Positions 1-9,426 of a stretch of DNA of 64,000 nucleotides are shown piece after piece. The first letter of the stretch is position 1. Each line of letters opens with the position of its first letter. This DNA is from Promethearchaeota archaeon (lineage in GTDB: Archaea > Asgardarchaeota > Lokiarchaeia > Sigyniarchaeales > SOKP01). The notes beneath the pieces were generated by a model, which searched no databases, was not told the DNA's origin, and worked only from the letters and a program-made list of their open reading frames with translations. Location: the NCBI GenBank assembly GCA_019058245.1, contig JAHPZJ010000026.1:21291-85290 (forward strand), in the 5' to 3' direction. Position numbers and translations under genes: made by a program.

Positions 1-3000
1 AACCTTTAGAAGTGTTAATCCATGTAAAAGGATCATTAATGAACTACTCCCAAAATCTTTTCTTTTTAAAAATGAAGTTCCTAATTTTAAATATTCGATT
101 GCTGCGTTTTTTAATTCCTGTGCTTTTAATAGATTCAATATTGATGAATAATAGCGTTTTCTCATTGGTTTTCTCTTACTATATATGATATCTTTTTCTC
201 TTTGAGCCTCTCCCTTTCTTGTTTGTATTTTTCCAAATCTTTGATCAATTTCTATTTGTAGTTTAGATTTTTCTCCAAATTTCTTCCGAAATATTTTATC
301 CGTGACTTTTTCTTCTTCAGTAATTATTTCATCTTTTATAATTTCTGCCTTTTCTTCTTTTAAAATCTCTTCTCCCATGTATTCATTTAATAATTCCAAT
401 TCTTCTTCGAATAAAGGAAGTACTTTAAAAAAATGTAGTGAATCTTTAAAATTTACCTCATCCTGAATTTCTTTTAATCCAATAATATATTCCAACAAGG
501 TTACAGCAAATGACTCCGAAAATAACTTTCCTAAACCAGATAATGGTTTTATAATTTGTTCTAATAGTTTTTTAGCATCATTAAATTTATCTTGCTTAAT
601 AAGGATTAGTGCTGCTACAGCTAAAGAAACACCTGCTAATCTATATTTATTCCTTAAATTAAATCGACTTATAGTATTCTTGTATATTTCAAATGCTTTA
701 TCATACTCTTCGTTCTTTAAATTACTTAAACCTTCACTAAAATATCTCTTCCTTAGTCCATTTCGTTCCTTTTTATCATTTTCTTTATCCAATAATGATT
801 CTCGAGCCCTTGTTTCAATGATTGAACCTTTCTCTTTTAATACTTCTTCTCTACGTGTTTCTTTAGCTTTTTCAGATCTGATGGCACTTTTTTCAGCTTC
901 TAAAACCTCTATTTTCTTATGAATTTCTGTTTTATATTCTTTTTTTACAATTTTATCGTTATAAATTTGTGCTAGATGCAAATTATCTAGTTCTATATAA
1001 ATTTCGGCAATTTTCTTATAAATTTTATTAAAAGTAATACCAATGCTTTCTTCCTTTTCCAAATATGAAGTATTTATATTTAATACTTTTTTTATAAACA
1101 TTTCTGCTTTATTAATTGACGATAGACTTCCTTCTTTTTCTAGAATACTCAAGACTTCACTCTTAATCACTTTAATGAATAATGCACTTATTTTTTTAGA
1201 TTGATCATATAGCATTTCATTTCGATATAACCTAATTGAATTATCAAATATCTTTTCTTTTAATATAAAATCCTCTGATTTTCTTAGTGCTTGTAATTTC
1301 TGATTAAATTTTGGGAAAATTCTTGTTAAATATCTTTTCTTCATATCTCTTGAAAGTTCTATAAAAAATGAAAAGAAGTCTTCAAATTTTAAACCTTCTA
1401 ATAGCTTATCTAAAGATATTGTAAGAATTTGATCGCTAATATCTTCTTTTCCAATCTTTTTAAGGTATTCAGCTCGATCTTTTAAGAGTTTTGCAGATTT
1501 AAAATATTTTTTCTGTTTTACAAGTTCTTCTGCTTTATTGATTTCTAAACTATTTTCTTCTGCAATTATATCAATTTCAGTTTTAACAAAATCTCTTAAA
1601 ATTTCAATTCCCTTATTTACATAATCTTCTACTTCTTTCTTTTTTAAGGCATTATATTTATCTTCTAATTCATCTCGAATTTTAGCAATTTGTTGTTTTA
1701 ATTCTCTTGAGATTAATTTTTCTATTAAAGTGGTAGCCACTTTAAAGTTATTGCTATCAAAAAAATTATTAATTAGTTTTTCCAAAGTAGAATCTAAATT
1801 TACCTTTTTTACTTTATAAGAAACCCATAAATTTTCTAGTTCATCGTAAGTATTTTTAGCAGCATGGTTTTTACGTTCACTTACTTGTATTTTTAAAATA
1901 GAGATCAATATTTCAGTTAACTTTTCAGTCAAAATTTTTAATTCTTCAAAAAGATCTTCTCGTTGGTATCGATTAACTGCCATATACAGTTGTTCTTTTG
2001 CTAATTCAATATTATTAATGCTAACTAAGTATTCAGCAGCTGCAGCAATTTTTTCTGCAATTTCTCTTAATATTACTAACACGTCTTTATGAGGAATGCT
2101 TTGAAGAATTCTAAAAGCATCTTCTATTTTACAGGCGGAGATCCAAGAATTTATTGCCAACTCAAAAGCTTCATTTATAAATTCCTTATCTAGTGATTCT
2201 ATACTTGACCATTGGGCTGCTCTCTCATAGTTTCTAGCGGCACGTTCATATTCATTCCGATTGAATAATTGATTCCCTTCTCTTATTATTGCCTCAGCAT
2301 ATAATTTTTTAAAATTTGATGATTTATTTCTATCAACTTTCTCTAGTATTTGACTTGCTTCTAAATATAAATTCATTTTAGAATATAGATATGCAGCTTG
2401 TTCACAAATTATGAAAAATTCCTCTTTATTGTAGATTTCAGCAATTAGAGCAGCTTTTCTAACCGCTTGGGCAGCATAATAATAATTTTGATTAGTAAAG
2501 TAGATATTAGCCATTTGAATGAATATAGGAAATCTCATCCAAGCGTTCTCTATATTTAATGGAGTATCACCGTTAATCATTGCTGAACATAATGATTGGA
2601 GTGCTTGATGAAAATATTTTGGAGAGAGATTAACAAAAGCCTCTAAGCTAGGAAAATTAACCCATATGTGCGTCAATAGCTCATTAACAGAGATTGGGAG
2701 TATTCCTTTGTTATCATAAAATATGATAATTGTGGGTATATCTCGCTTTACTGAAAAAATATCCGGAATTATCATTTCAAATAGTTCAGATTCTCCAATG
2801 ATGGTTGGATTTAAAAAATAAATGATTCCATCAACCATAGGAATAATTTCATCTAAATCAAAAGTAATATCTTTAATAGTGTCAATTTCTAATTCACATA
2901 TATTATCTAAAACTTTAACTTCTTTATACCATTTATAATAACTTTCTTGATCTTCACCCTCATCATCGAATGCACTTGAAACGTAAAAATTTATTAAATC

Positions 3001-3045
3001 AGGATCAAATCCAAGAATCAAACATCGAAAATAGAATGTTGACAT
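1..3045 (-). CDS. Large helical-repeat protein with degenerate small-GTPase-like N-terminus (3' truncated by window)
   Basis: The reading frame is open from an ATG at 3045 down to base 1 with no stop, so at least 1015 residues are encoded and the C-terminus lies outside the window. Residues 1-150 follow the strand order of a Ras-like GTPase: a first hydrophobic strand (FRCLILGF), a strand VDGIIYFLNP, and IPTIIIFYDNKG where the NKxD motif would be. The P-loop GxxxxGK[ST] is absent, so nucleotide binding is doubtful. The remainder is a long series of amphipathic helix pairs rich in Tyr/Ala/Leu (for example YYYAAQAVRKAALIAEIY), like TPR repeats, with charged coiled-coil stretches near residues 750-850. 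Its function is unknown; a scaffold of GTPase-type signalling is a guess. Confidence 0.75.
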   Translation of the reverse strand, partial: MSTFYFRCLILGFDPDLINFYVSSAFDDEGEDQESYYKWYKEVKVLDNICELEIDTIKDITFDLDEIIPMVDGIIYFLNPTIIGESELFEMIIPDIFSVKRDIPTIIIFYDNKGILPISVNELLTHIWVNFPSLEAFVNLSPKYFHQALQSLCSAMINGDTPLNIENAWMRFPIFIQMANIYFTNQNYYYAAQAVRKAALIAEIYNKEEFFIICEQAAYLYSKMNLYLEASQILEKVDRNKSSNFKKLYAEAIIREGNQLFNRNEYERAARNYERAAQWSSIESLDKEFINEAFELAINSWISACKIEDAFRILQSIPHKDVLVILREIAEKIAAAAEYLVSINNIELAKEQLYMAVNRYQREDLFEELKILTEKLTEILISILKIQVSERKNHAAKNTYDELENLWVSYKVKKVNLDSTLEKLINNFFDSNNFKVATTLIEKLISRELKQQIAKIRDELEDKYNALKKKEVEDYVNKGIEILRDFVKTEIDIIAEENSLEINKAEELVKQKKYFKSAKLLKDRAEYLKKIGKEDISDQILTISLDKLLEGLKFEDFFSFFIELSRDMKKRYLTRIFPKFNQKLQALRKSEDFILKEKIFDNSIRLYRNEMLYDQSKKISALFIKVIKSEVLSILEKEGSLSSINKAEMFIKKVLNINTSYLEKEESIGITFNKIYKKIAEIYIELDNLHLAQIYNDKIVKKEYKTEIHKKIEVLEAEKSAIRSEKAKETRREEVLKEKGSIIETRARESLLDKENDKKERNGLRKRYFSEGLSNLKNEEYDKAFEIYKNTISRFNLRNKYRLAGVSLAVAALILIKQDKFNDAKKLLEQIIKPLSGLGKLFSESFAVTLLEYIIGLKEIQDEVNFKDSLHFFKVLPLFEEELELLNEYMGEEILKEEKAEIIKDEIITEEEKVTDKIFRKKFGEKSKLQIEIDQRFGKIQTRKGEAQREKDIIYSKRKPMRKRYYSSILNLLKAQELKNAAIEYLKLGTSFLKRKDFGSSSLMILLHGLTLLKV

Positions 3046-3240
3046 TTTTTCAATAAATCAATTATGTTTTTCACTTTATATTGTTTGATTAATTCTAGCT
3101 TGGTTATAAAGATTTTTTAACACATAAAATTAATATTATAAAACTTATGAAATTATTTTAAAAGAAAAGAAATCTTTTAATAATAATTAATTGAGTTTGG
3201 GAATTTATATTTTTGTTTCTAACATTTCGGTGATTACACA

Positions 3241-3903
3241 TTGAATTATGTAGAAAGGAATTATCAACTGATAAAAGCAAGAATGATTGAACAAATGGAG
3301 AAATCTATTGTATTAGGGAGAAAACTTATTGATACAGAATTAGATACGGGGTTTTTAAACTTTATAATTAATCCAATTGTAAAGGGTTTTTATGATTATT
3401 GGGCGAAAAACGAAGCAAAATCTGGGACATTAAAGCAAATTAAGATTACACTAGATGCAGGTAAGCATTTAGTTATTAATGGAAACACAGATCAAAAATT
3501 TAATAAAATTGTTGAGGAATATTTTCCTAAATATTTTAAAAATGATCAAACATCTCGTATGGGAGATAAAAAGCACAAGAATTTTGAAAGGTTTAGACAG
3601 AATGCTAAAGAAACTTTTATAAACTATTTAGAAGAACTTGTAACACTTTTAAGAGTAGAAGAAAGCGTTGATAATTATGGGGATTTATGTCGAATTGCTT
3701 TTAAATCAAAGGAAGTTGCTGAAGTGAATTTAATGAGACAATTAGATTTTACAGAAAAAGGAATTAAAATAGTTGAAGAAGACCCCTCAATTCTTAAAAT
3801 TCCAATAGGAAAGAAAATTATTGTAAAAGCACTTAGAAAAGGCTTTGAATTGACTAAAAAAGAATTTATTCACGGGCTCACTGATACGTACAACCAAAAA
3901 TGA
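3241..3903 (+). CDS. Unknown protein, first member of a tandem paralogue pair
   Basis: This 220-residue soluble protein is charged and mostly helical and belongs to no family I recognise. It starts with TTG; the downstream paralogue at 3961 aligns from its own first residue (VERNYQLIKARMIEQM against IERNYKILENRMVEQM), which supports this start. About half of the N-terminal residues are identical between the two copies. Shared blocks include NPIVKxFYxYW, SGTLxQIKITLD, a central NDQTxR and a C-terminal LRKGFELTK. There is no signal peptide or membrane segment. The two copies are separated by 57 bases and are probably co-transcribed. Confidence 0.75.
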   Translation: MNYVERNYQLIKARMIEQMEKSIVLGRKLIDTELDTGFLNFIINPIVKGFYDYWAKNEAKSGTLKQIKITLDAGKHLVINGNTDQKFNKIVEEYFPKYFKNDQTSRMGDKKHKNFERFRQNAKETFINYLEELVTLLRVEESVDNYGDLCRIAFKSKEVAEVNLMRQLDFTEKGIKIVEEDPSILKIPIGKKIIVKALRKGFELTKKEFIHGLTDTYNQK

Positions 3904-3960
3904 TTAAATTTATAAAAAATTCTATTAATTATATATATTTTTTATTTTGGAGAATTAAGC

Positions 3961-4620
3961 ATGGAACTTATCGAGAGAAATTATAAAATATTAGAGAATA
4001 GAATGGTTGAACAGATGAATGTTTCCTTTAATGATGGAAAATCATTAATCGAATCAGAATTAGATGCCGGAGTTATTAATGCAATTGTGAAACCTATTGT
4101 AAAATCTTTTTATAAATATTGGACAGACAAAGATGCACGGTCTGGTACACTTGGACAAATTAAGATAACTTTAGATTCTGCTAAAGAAATATTGATGAAT
4201 GGGGATCGATCAAAAGAGCATTTCGAAAGGATTATTAATAGAAATTTTCCCATTTATTTAGAAAATGACCAAACTGATAGACAATGTAAAAAAAATCATG
4301 ACAAATATATAAAATTGAAGGATATAACAAAAAGAAGTTTTATAACTCAAGTAGAAGAAAGTATCTTATTCTTAAAAGTTGATGAGGATGTTAAAGATTA
4401 TGCTGAATTGTCAAGAGCAACATTTAAAACTAAAGAAAAGGCATACGAAGCTTTAAAGCGACAATTAGATTATAATGAAGAGGGAATATCAATCGTGGAA
4501 AAAGATGATTCAATATTAAAAGTTCCAGTAGGAAAAAATCTTATTCTAAAAGTTCTCAGAAAAGGATTTGAATTAACAAAACAAAAGCTAATTAAAGAAC
4601 TAGATCAAATTTTTAATTAA
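3961..4620 (+). CDS. Unknown protein, second member of a tandem paralogue pair
   Basis: The protein has 219 residues and parallels the preceding gene along its whole length (conserved KPIVKSFYKYW, SGTLGQIKITLD, FPIYLENDQTDR and VLRKGFELTK). It begins at an ATG preceded by TTTGGAGAA, a good ribosome binding site. No catalytic motif is visible; conserved charged residues and a Cys at the NDQTDRQCKK position differ between the copies. The pair looks like a local duplication followed by divergence. The function is unknown. Confidence 0.75.
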   Translation: MELIERNYKILENRMVEQMNVSFNDGKSLIESELDAGVINAIVKPIVKSFYKYWTDKDARSGTLGQIKITLDSAKEILMNGDRSKEHFERIINRNFPIYLENDQTDRQCKKNHDKYIKLKDITKRSFITQVEESILFLKVDEDVKDYAELSRATFKTKEKAYEALKRQLDYNEEGISIVEKDDSILKVPVGKNLILKVLRKGFELTKQKLIKELDQIFN

Positions 4621-4667
4621 GAAGATTCCTTATTTAAATTTTAGACAAAAAAGAGTAATAAATTATA

Positions 4668-5738
4668 TTGAATGAAATTCCTCAAAATCGAGAGGGAAAA
4701 AACTATTTACGCTTTATTTTTTTAAATTTATTGATTATAATTTTTATAATAATCTCCTATGTATATATTTCTGAATCTTTTGGTTCAATATCCAGTATTT
4801 TCATAAATAATCAAGAATTTTCTGTTCAATTTGGAATAACTCTTTTATTATTTACTTTATTTTCGATTTTAGCAGGACCTATACATGGAGTAATTTCAGG
4901 TTTCCTAGGTGAATTACTCTTTCAACTTGCATATTATAACAAAATTTATTTTGAATGGTGTTTCATTGTAGCTATATTAGGATTATTATCTGGAATCTAT
5001 AAATATCGTCCTATGAAATATTTTAATCCTCTTAACGTTTATTATACTTTTATAGTTTTAATTCTTGTATCTTGTATTATTTTTGGATTAATTGTATTAA
5101 TTCAATTTTCCCTATATTCAGGTCAAGAATCTGTGGAAGTTATAATAATCAATTATGGATTTAAATTTTTTCTCCAATCACTTATTTCAATTATATTTAT
5201 TGTTCCTATTTTATTGTTAATATATGATAGAATTTTCTCTAAAGAAGAAAAACATCTGTATTATATGATCTTAACCCACCATCCCGTTTCTGTCAGCGAT
5301 CACACATTCTATTTTAAATTTGGAAGAACAAAAATTTATTTCTGTTCAAGATGTTCAGGTGTAATTCTTGGAGGATTAATATCTATGTTTTCGACAGATA
5401 TGCTTTATAAAATATTACAGGTAGAAATTAGTGCAGAATTTTCTTTATTTCTCTGTATTGTTCTTCCAATACCTGGCTTAATTGACTGGGGCACACAAAG
5501 ACTCTTATTAAGAAAAAGTACTACCTCGTATCGTTTATTTACTGGATTTTTTATTGGATCAGCTTTACATTTCATGGGTTATACTTATAAATATTATTAC
5601 TATACATTTCTCATTTTGGTAATTTATTTCACAATATTTGGTATCTTAGTATTTTTTGGACACAAGAAGGAATTAAAATTGTTGAAAGAAGAAATGAATA
5701 ATTTTCCTAAAGAGATAGAATATAGAAAAGATGTCTGA
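4668..5738 (+). CDS. Polytopic membrane protein: ECF S-component-like half plus DUF2085 half
   Basis: This 356-residue integral membrane protein begins at TTG. About five membrane spans occupy residues 14-190. The segment LAGPIHGVISGFLGELLFQL near residue 65 is reminiscent of the GPxxGxxxGxxxDLL signature of energy-coupling-factor S components. The C-terminal half (about 198-345) matches DUF2085: THHPVSVSDHTF, then YFCSRCSGVILGG with paired cysteines, then further hydrophobic helices. The role of DUF2085 is unknown. The gene overlaps the downstream hydrolase gene by 8 bases, so the two are probably translationally coupled. Confidence 0.7.
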   Translation: MNEIPQNREGKNYLRFIFLNLLIIIFIIISYVYISESFGSISSIFINNQEFSVQFGITLLLFTLFSILAGPIHGVISGFLGELLFQLAYYNKIYFEWCFIVAILGLLSGIYKYRPMKYFNPLNVYYTFIVLILVSCIIFGLIVLIQFSLYSGQESVEVIIINYGFKFFLQSLISIIFIVPILLLIYDRIFSKEEKHLYYMILTHHPVSVSDHTFYFKFGRTKIYFCSRCSGVILGGLISMFSTDMLYKILQVEISAEFSLFLCIVLPIPGLIDWGTQRLLLRKSTTSYRLFTGFFIGSALHFMGYTYKYYYYTFLILVIYFTIFGILVFFGHKKELKLLKEEMNNFPKEIEYRKDV

Positions 5739-6246
5739 TAAAATGCATAATATAATTTTTATTCATGGTCTTATCAGCTCGGGTGATGGTTTTAAAGGAC
5801 AACTATTAAGAAAAACATTACCTGGATGTTTAACTCCAAATTTTACACCATATAGTCCAGAAAAACCACTCAAAATATTATTCAAAGAACGTATGGCGCA
5901 ACTAATTCCAATCATTGAAGAAAAAATTAAGTGGATAATTATTGGCTCCAGTTTTGGAGGTTTAATGGCTACAATATTTACTTTAGAAAATCCAAAAAAG
6001 ATTTCTAAATTAATTTTACTCGCCCCTTATTTATCAACTCCTTTATTAAATCCAAAGATATATTCTCCTGTAAATATTCCAGTTGAGATTTTCCATGGAA
6101 AGAATGATAAAGTTGTTCCAGTTAAGCAAGCTCAGAAAGTAGCAGAAAAGCTATTTACAAATTTAATATATAAAAGGGTAAATGATGATCACACACTTAA
6201 AAAAACAGTTAAAGCTTTAAATTGGGAAAATATAATAAAAAATTAA
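5731..6246 (+). CDS. Small alpha/beta hydrolase
   Basis: A 171-residue single-domain alpha/beta hydrolase. The visible elements are the first strand with an HG turn (IIFIHGLISSG), a nucleophile elbow GSSFGG near residue 73, an acid residue in IFHGKNDKVV and a final His in NDDHTLKK. It lacks a cap domain and resembles the short YqiA/RBBP9-like esterases. The start codon lies inside the end of the upstream DUF2085 gene. The substrate is unknown; the coupling may mean it acts on a product of, or at, the same membrane system. Confidence 0.75.
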   Translation: MSDKMHNIIFIHGLISSGDGFKGQLLRKTLPGCLTPNFTPYSPEKPLKILFKERMAQLIPIIEEKIKWIIIGSSFGGLMATIFTLENPKKISKLILLAPYLSTPLLNPKIYSPVNIPVEIFHGKNDKVVPVKQAQKVAEKLFTNLIYKRVNDDHTLKKTVKALNWENIIKN

Positions 6247-6362
6247 TATCTTAACAATATTCTATTTTCAGATCATTTAAAAATTGGACTCCATTTTTTT
6301 TAAAATCATTTGTTAATATCTTTTAATTAGTAAATAATTATGAAAAAATTGGTGCTTTTAAT

Positions 6363-6848
6363 TTGGATTGGGAGAATGTTTTTAATAATATTGGATTCTG
6401 GTATGATGTATTTATCGAGTGGTATTTAGACCAGCCTATATATGGGCAAGTGTTGGCAATAATTGGTCTAATTGCATTATGTGCATTAGCAATAACTCTT
6501 GTTTATTATATGATTAAAGGAATTGCATATTTGCTGTATTATATGTTCAAGGGAATATACTTGCTTCTTAAGTATATTGGTTATGGCTTTTATAAGCTAA
6601 CTGAAGGTTTTTATTATTTGGTATCTGGAAAACCAAAACCATCGAAAAAGGAAAGTTCACAAAAAGATGTTCAAAATGATTATACAAGCGAATATCAATA
6701 TAATTTGGAATATTGTAGTGAATGTGGGAGAAAGATGTCTCAAAGAATGAAATATTATTTTGAAAAAAATGGAATAGCATATTGTGAGAAATGTGGAACA
6801 CGTCTTACCCAAAATCATGCCCTCAGAATTATATCTATCTCCCATTAA
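6363..6848 (+). CDS. Membrane protein with C-terminal zinc ribbon
   Basis: 161 residues from a TTG start. Residues 28-85 contain two closely spaced aromatic-rich membrane segments (IYGQVLAIIGLIALCALAIT and repeated YYMIKGIAYLLYYMFKGIYLLLKY). A cytosolic zinc ribbon follows near residues 120-147, with YCSECGRKM and YCEKCGTRL, that is, two CxxC knuckles. The next gene also combines a zinc ribbon with membrane spans, so the two probably work together. The function is unknown; a membrane-tethered adaptor is one possibility. Confidence 0.7.
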   Translation: MDWENVFNNIGFWYDVFIEWYLDQPIYGQVLAIIGLIALCALAITLVYYMIKGIAYLLYYMFKGIYLLLKYIGYGFYKLTEGFYYLVSGKPKPSKKESSQKDVQNDYTSEYQYNLEYCSECGRKMSQRMKYYFEKNGIAYCEKCGTRLTQNHALRIISISH

Positions 6849-6927
6849 TTAAGTTAAACATATTTTTAATCAAAAATAATTAAAGCAATAGAACAAAAAT
6901 ATAATTATAAAGGTGTAGTTAAACAAT

Positions 6928-8511
6928 ATGTCAAAAGTTTATGTTTGTAGAGAATGTGGATATGCATTCCCAGATGAACTTATTCACTTAATAGAAAATA
7001 ATATCCAAGTTTATTGTGAACGATGTGGATCACCTTTTATTATGGAAGGAGTTTCATTTAAACCCGCGACAACCCCATATCGAAGAATAAAAAAGTCCTC
7101 TATTCGAATATCTGAAAGCAAATCTTCTAAGATAGAAAAAGTTATTCAAGCTTTAAACAAAATATCTTTTATACCTTTTTTTATCTTTACAGTTATTATA
7201 CTTGGATTTTTAGCAGAATTAACTATTTCATGGGATATTAGGATCCTATTTAAGCGTCTTATACTTGGTCTAATAGGACTATCTTTCATAATTTATGATA
7301 GAACACGTATAACTCGAAAAGTAAGGGAGAAAAAATACAATGATATTTTTCTTGATGCATTCTGTTGGGGAATCTTAGGTTGCGTTCTATATGGGCTTGG
7401 TGTTATTCTTCTCATTAAGGGAATCTTTATTATTATCTATGTGATTACAGATTCTGAGAATGAATCTTTAAAAAAGTATGACTATGGATTACTTGCGAAA
7501 AACTCTTTGAATTACTTCTCTGCTAAAGCAGGCTTAGTAATCATACTTTTTGGATTATTTGGAATATATGCAAGTAGACTTTATTTACCTGAATTCGATA
7601 CTATAAATATAGATTTACCATTTGATATCCAAGTACCTGCAAGAATCTTCATTTTTCTTGGTTTCTTGATTATTTCATTAACAATTTTAATTATTGATAG
7701 TAGTTTAAAAAAGAAAACTGATGAAAAACAAGAATTTAAGGCTCTGGATGCAATTAAATATTTTATTTTGGGGATTTTTGGAGTATTCTTCTATTCAGCT
7801 GGTGTCTTCATATTATTCAAAGGGATCCTAATATTCTTTTTAATTTTTGGTAAACCAACAGAAGAGATTAAAAAAATACCAATAGAAGAAAAACAAATAT
7901 ATTATACTCCAACAGCTTCAACTCCACCAATAACTTCAAAACCTCCAATAACCTCTTATGAAAAAGTAGAAGAATTACAAAAAGAGAAAACAGAAGAGCA
8001 AATAGCTCAAATAACTAAAACAGAAGAAAAACTAATCAGTGTAGAACCTCAAAAAATTGAAGAAACCACAGTTAAAGAGTCTGAAAAAAGCCCGATAAAT
8101 ATAGATAAAAAAGAAAAGGCAAAGAGGGAAGAGGAATATAAATTAAAATTACATGATTCCCTATTACCTGTCAAAGATGAAAAGGATAAGAAATTAGTTA
8201 AAGAATATTTTTCAAAAATATTTTCAGTTCTTTCAAAGGACTTAAGGAAACAAATTCTCGATCTAAAAATTTCTAAAAAGGAAAAGAAAGAACTTTTGGA
8301 AGAACTTGCGTTCTTAACAAAAGAAGAACAAGTAAAATACATTGAAGCTGTTGTTAATTTATATAAAGAAATTCCAAAAAGATTAATTGCCAGAATTCGC
8401 AAACTTCCTAATGTTCGCCCAAAACATTATGATAAAATTTTAGATCAATTAAAATATATGGATTATGAAGAACAAATCAAATTTGTTCAATTCTTAGAGG
8501 AAAACGTCTAA
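6928..8511 (+). CDS. Zinc-ribbon multi-span membrane protein with charged helical tail
   Basis: 527 residues. A zinc ribbon is at the very N-terminus (VCRECGYAF and YCERCGSPF, residues 5-37). About six hydrophobic spans follow between residues 78 and 310, then a Pro/Thr-rich linker with two TPPITS copies, then a Lys/Glu-rich segment, and finally a helical domain (about 405-527) containing DLRKQILDLKISKKEKKELL and repeated EEQxKYI/KFV motifs. The downstream winged-helix gene starts 2 bases after the stop, so the genes form an operon. I do not recognise the C-terminal domain. The plan suggests a membrane sensor with a cytosolic effector surface. Confidence 0.7.
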   Translation: MSKVYVCRECGYAFPDELIHLIENNIQVYCERCGSPFIMEGVSFKPATTPYRRIKKSSIRISESKSSKIEKVIQALNKISFIPFFIFTVIILGFLAELTISWDIRILFKRLILGLIGLSFIIYDRTRITRKVREKKYNDIFLDAFCWGILGCVLYGLGVILLIKGIFIIIYVITDSENESLKKYDYGLLAKNSLNYFSAKAGLVIILFGLFGIYASRLYLPEFDTINIDLPFDIQVPARIFIFLGFLIISLTILIIDSSLKKKTDEKQEFKALDAIKYFILGIFGVFFYSAGVFILFKGILIFFLIFGKPTEEIKKIPIEEKQIYYTPTASTPPITSKPPITSYEKVEELQKEKTEEQIAQITKTEEKLISVEPQKIEETTVKESEKSPINIDKKEKAKREEEYKLKLHDSLLPVKDEKDKKLVKEYFSKIFSVLSKDLRKQILDLKISKKEKKELLEELAFLTKEEQVKYIEAVVNLYKEIPKRLIARIRKLPNVRPKHYDKILDQLKYMDYEEQIKFVQFLEENV

Positions 8512-8513
8512 AA

Positions 8514-9407
8514 ATGTCGATGGAAAAAAGAAGAGAGCCCAGAGAAGATAAGAAAAAAGAAAAACTCCGAGATAGCTCATTTAGGCGTTTAGATTTTACA
8601 CCATTACAGGAAACAATTGAAGTAGAAAAAAGAGTATTAGAAAAAGAAGAAATTGTTGAAGAGCTAACTGAAATTGAAAAAGAAGTCTTAGATATTGCAA
8701 CTGAAATTTTGAAGTTAAAAAGATATGATACTGAATTTGAAATTGAATCAGAAAGTCAAATACAAAAGTATCCAATAATTGAGAAATTATATGCTAAATG
8801 TATTGCTAAACTTTCCTATAAGAAAGGATATAGCAAAGAGGAAATATTTTTAAATATTCGGAGTTTAGATGAAAAGAACTGGATAGTAACAAACGAAAGG
8901 CGTACTAAACTAGAAATCCTTACCAATGAAAAACTTGTTTCCATCCTTGAATTTATAAAAATTAATCCCGGAATTCATGCAAGAGATGATAAAATTGAGG
9001 CTGAACTAAACATAACTAGAACACCTTTTTTAAAACATGTAATGACTTTAGAACGCTTTGATCTTATTAGATCTAAGAAAATTGGCAAAACTCTTCATTA
9101 TTTTTTAAGTGATGTACCAGATGATTATGATAAATTCAAAGTTATTTTTCTGAATCCCTTGATCCCTAAAATATTGGAAGAAATCTTTAGGGATGAAGAG
9201 ATAACAGTCTCAAAAATAGGGGAAAATCTTGACATATACTCAGGTACTATTCTTTATCATATTAAAAAACTTAAGGATCTAAACCTTTTAAGAAGTGCTA
9301 ATAATAAAACTGGAAAAAAAATCTTTTTGATCAATATAGAACTCTTAAAAAAATATAATACGTTTTTTGATGAACCAGACTTTTCTCAACTCTTAAAAGG
9401 GCTCTAA
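8514..9407 (+). CDS. Winged-helix protein with two or three wHTH domains
   Basis: 297 residues with a very charged N-terminus. A possible winged helix lies around residues 85-135 (YSKEEIFLNIRSLDEKNWI). Two clear ArsR/MarR-like ones follow at about 143-205 (HARDDKIEAELNITRTPFLKHV then LERFDLIRSKKIGKTLHYF) and 213-275 (ITVSKIGENLDIYSGTILYH then LKDLNLLRSANNKTGKKIF). This is the plan of archaeal DNA-binding regulators. It is encoded 2 bases after the zinc-ribbon membrane protein, so it may be its transcriptional output; that link is inference from spacing. Confidence 0.75.
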   Translation: MSMEKRREPREDKKKEKLRDSSFRRLDFTPLQETIEVEKRVLEKEEIVEELTEIEKEVLDIATEILKLKRYDTEFEIESESQIQKYPIIEKLYAKCIAKLSYKKGYSKEEIFLNIRSLDEKNWIVTNERRTKLEILTNEKLVSILEFIKINPGIHARDDKIEAELNITRTPFLKHVMTLERFDLIRSKKIGKTLHYFLSDVPDDYDKFKVIFLNPLIPKILEEIFRDEEITVSKIGENLDIYSGTILYHIKKLKDLNLLRSANNKTGKKIFLINIELLKKYNTFFDEPDFSQLLKGL

Positions 9408-9426
9408 ATTCTAATCAATTTTATAA

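Noticed and set aside
680..922. Plus-strand open frame of 80 codons inside the large minus-strand gene
   Set aside because: It is a shadow of the minus-strand reading frame, which shows consistent helical-repeat protein sequence.
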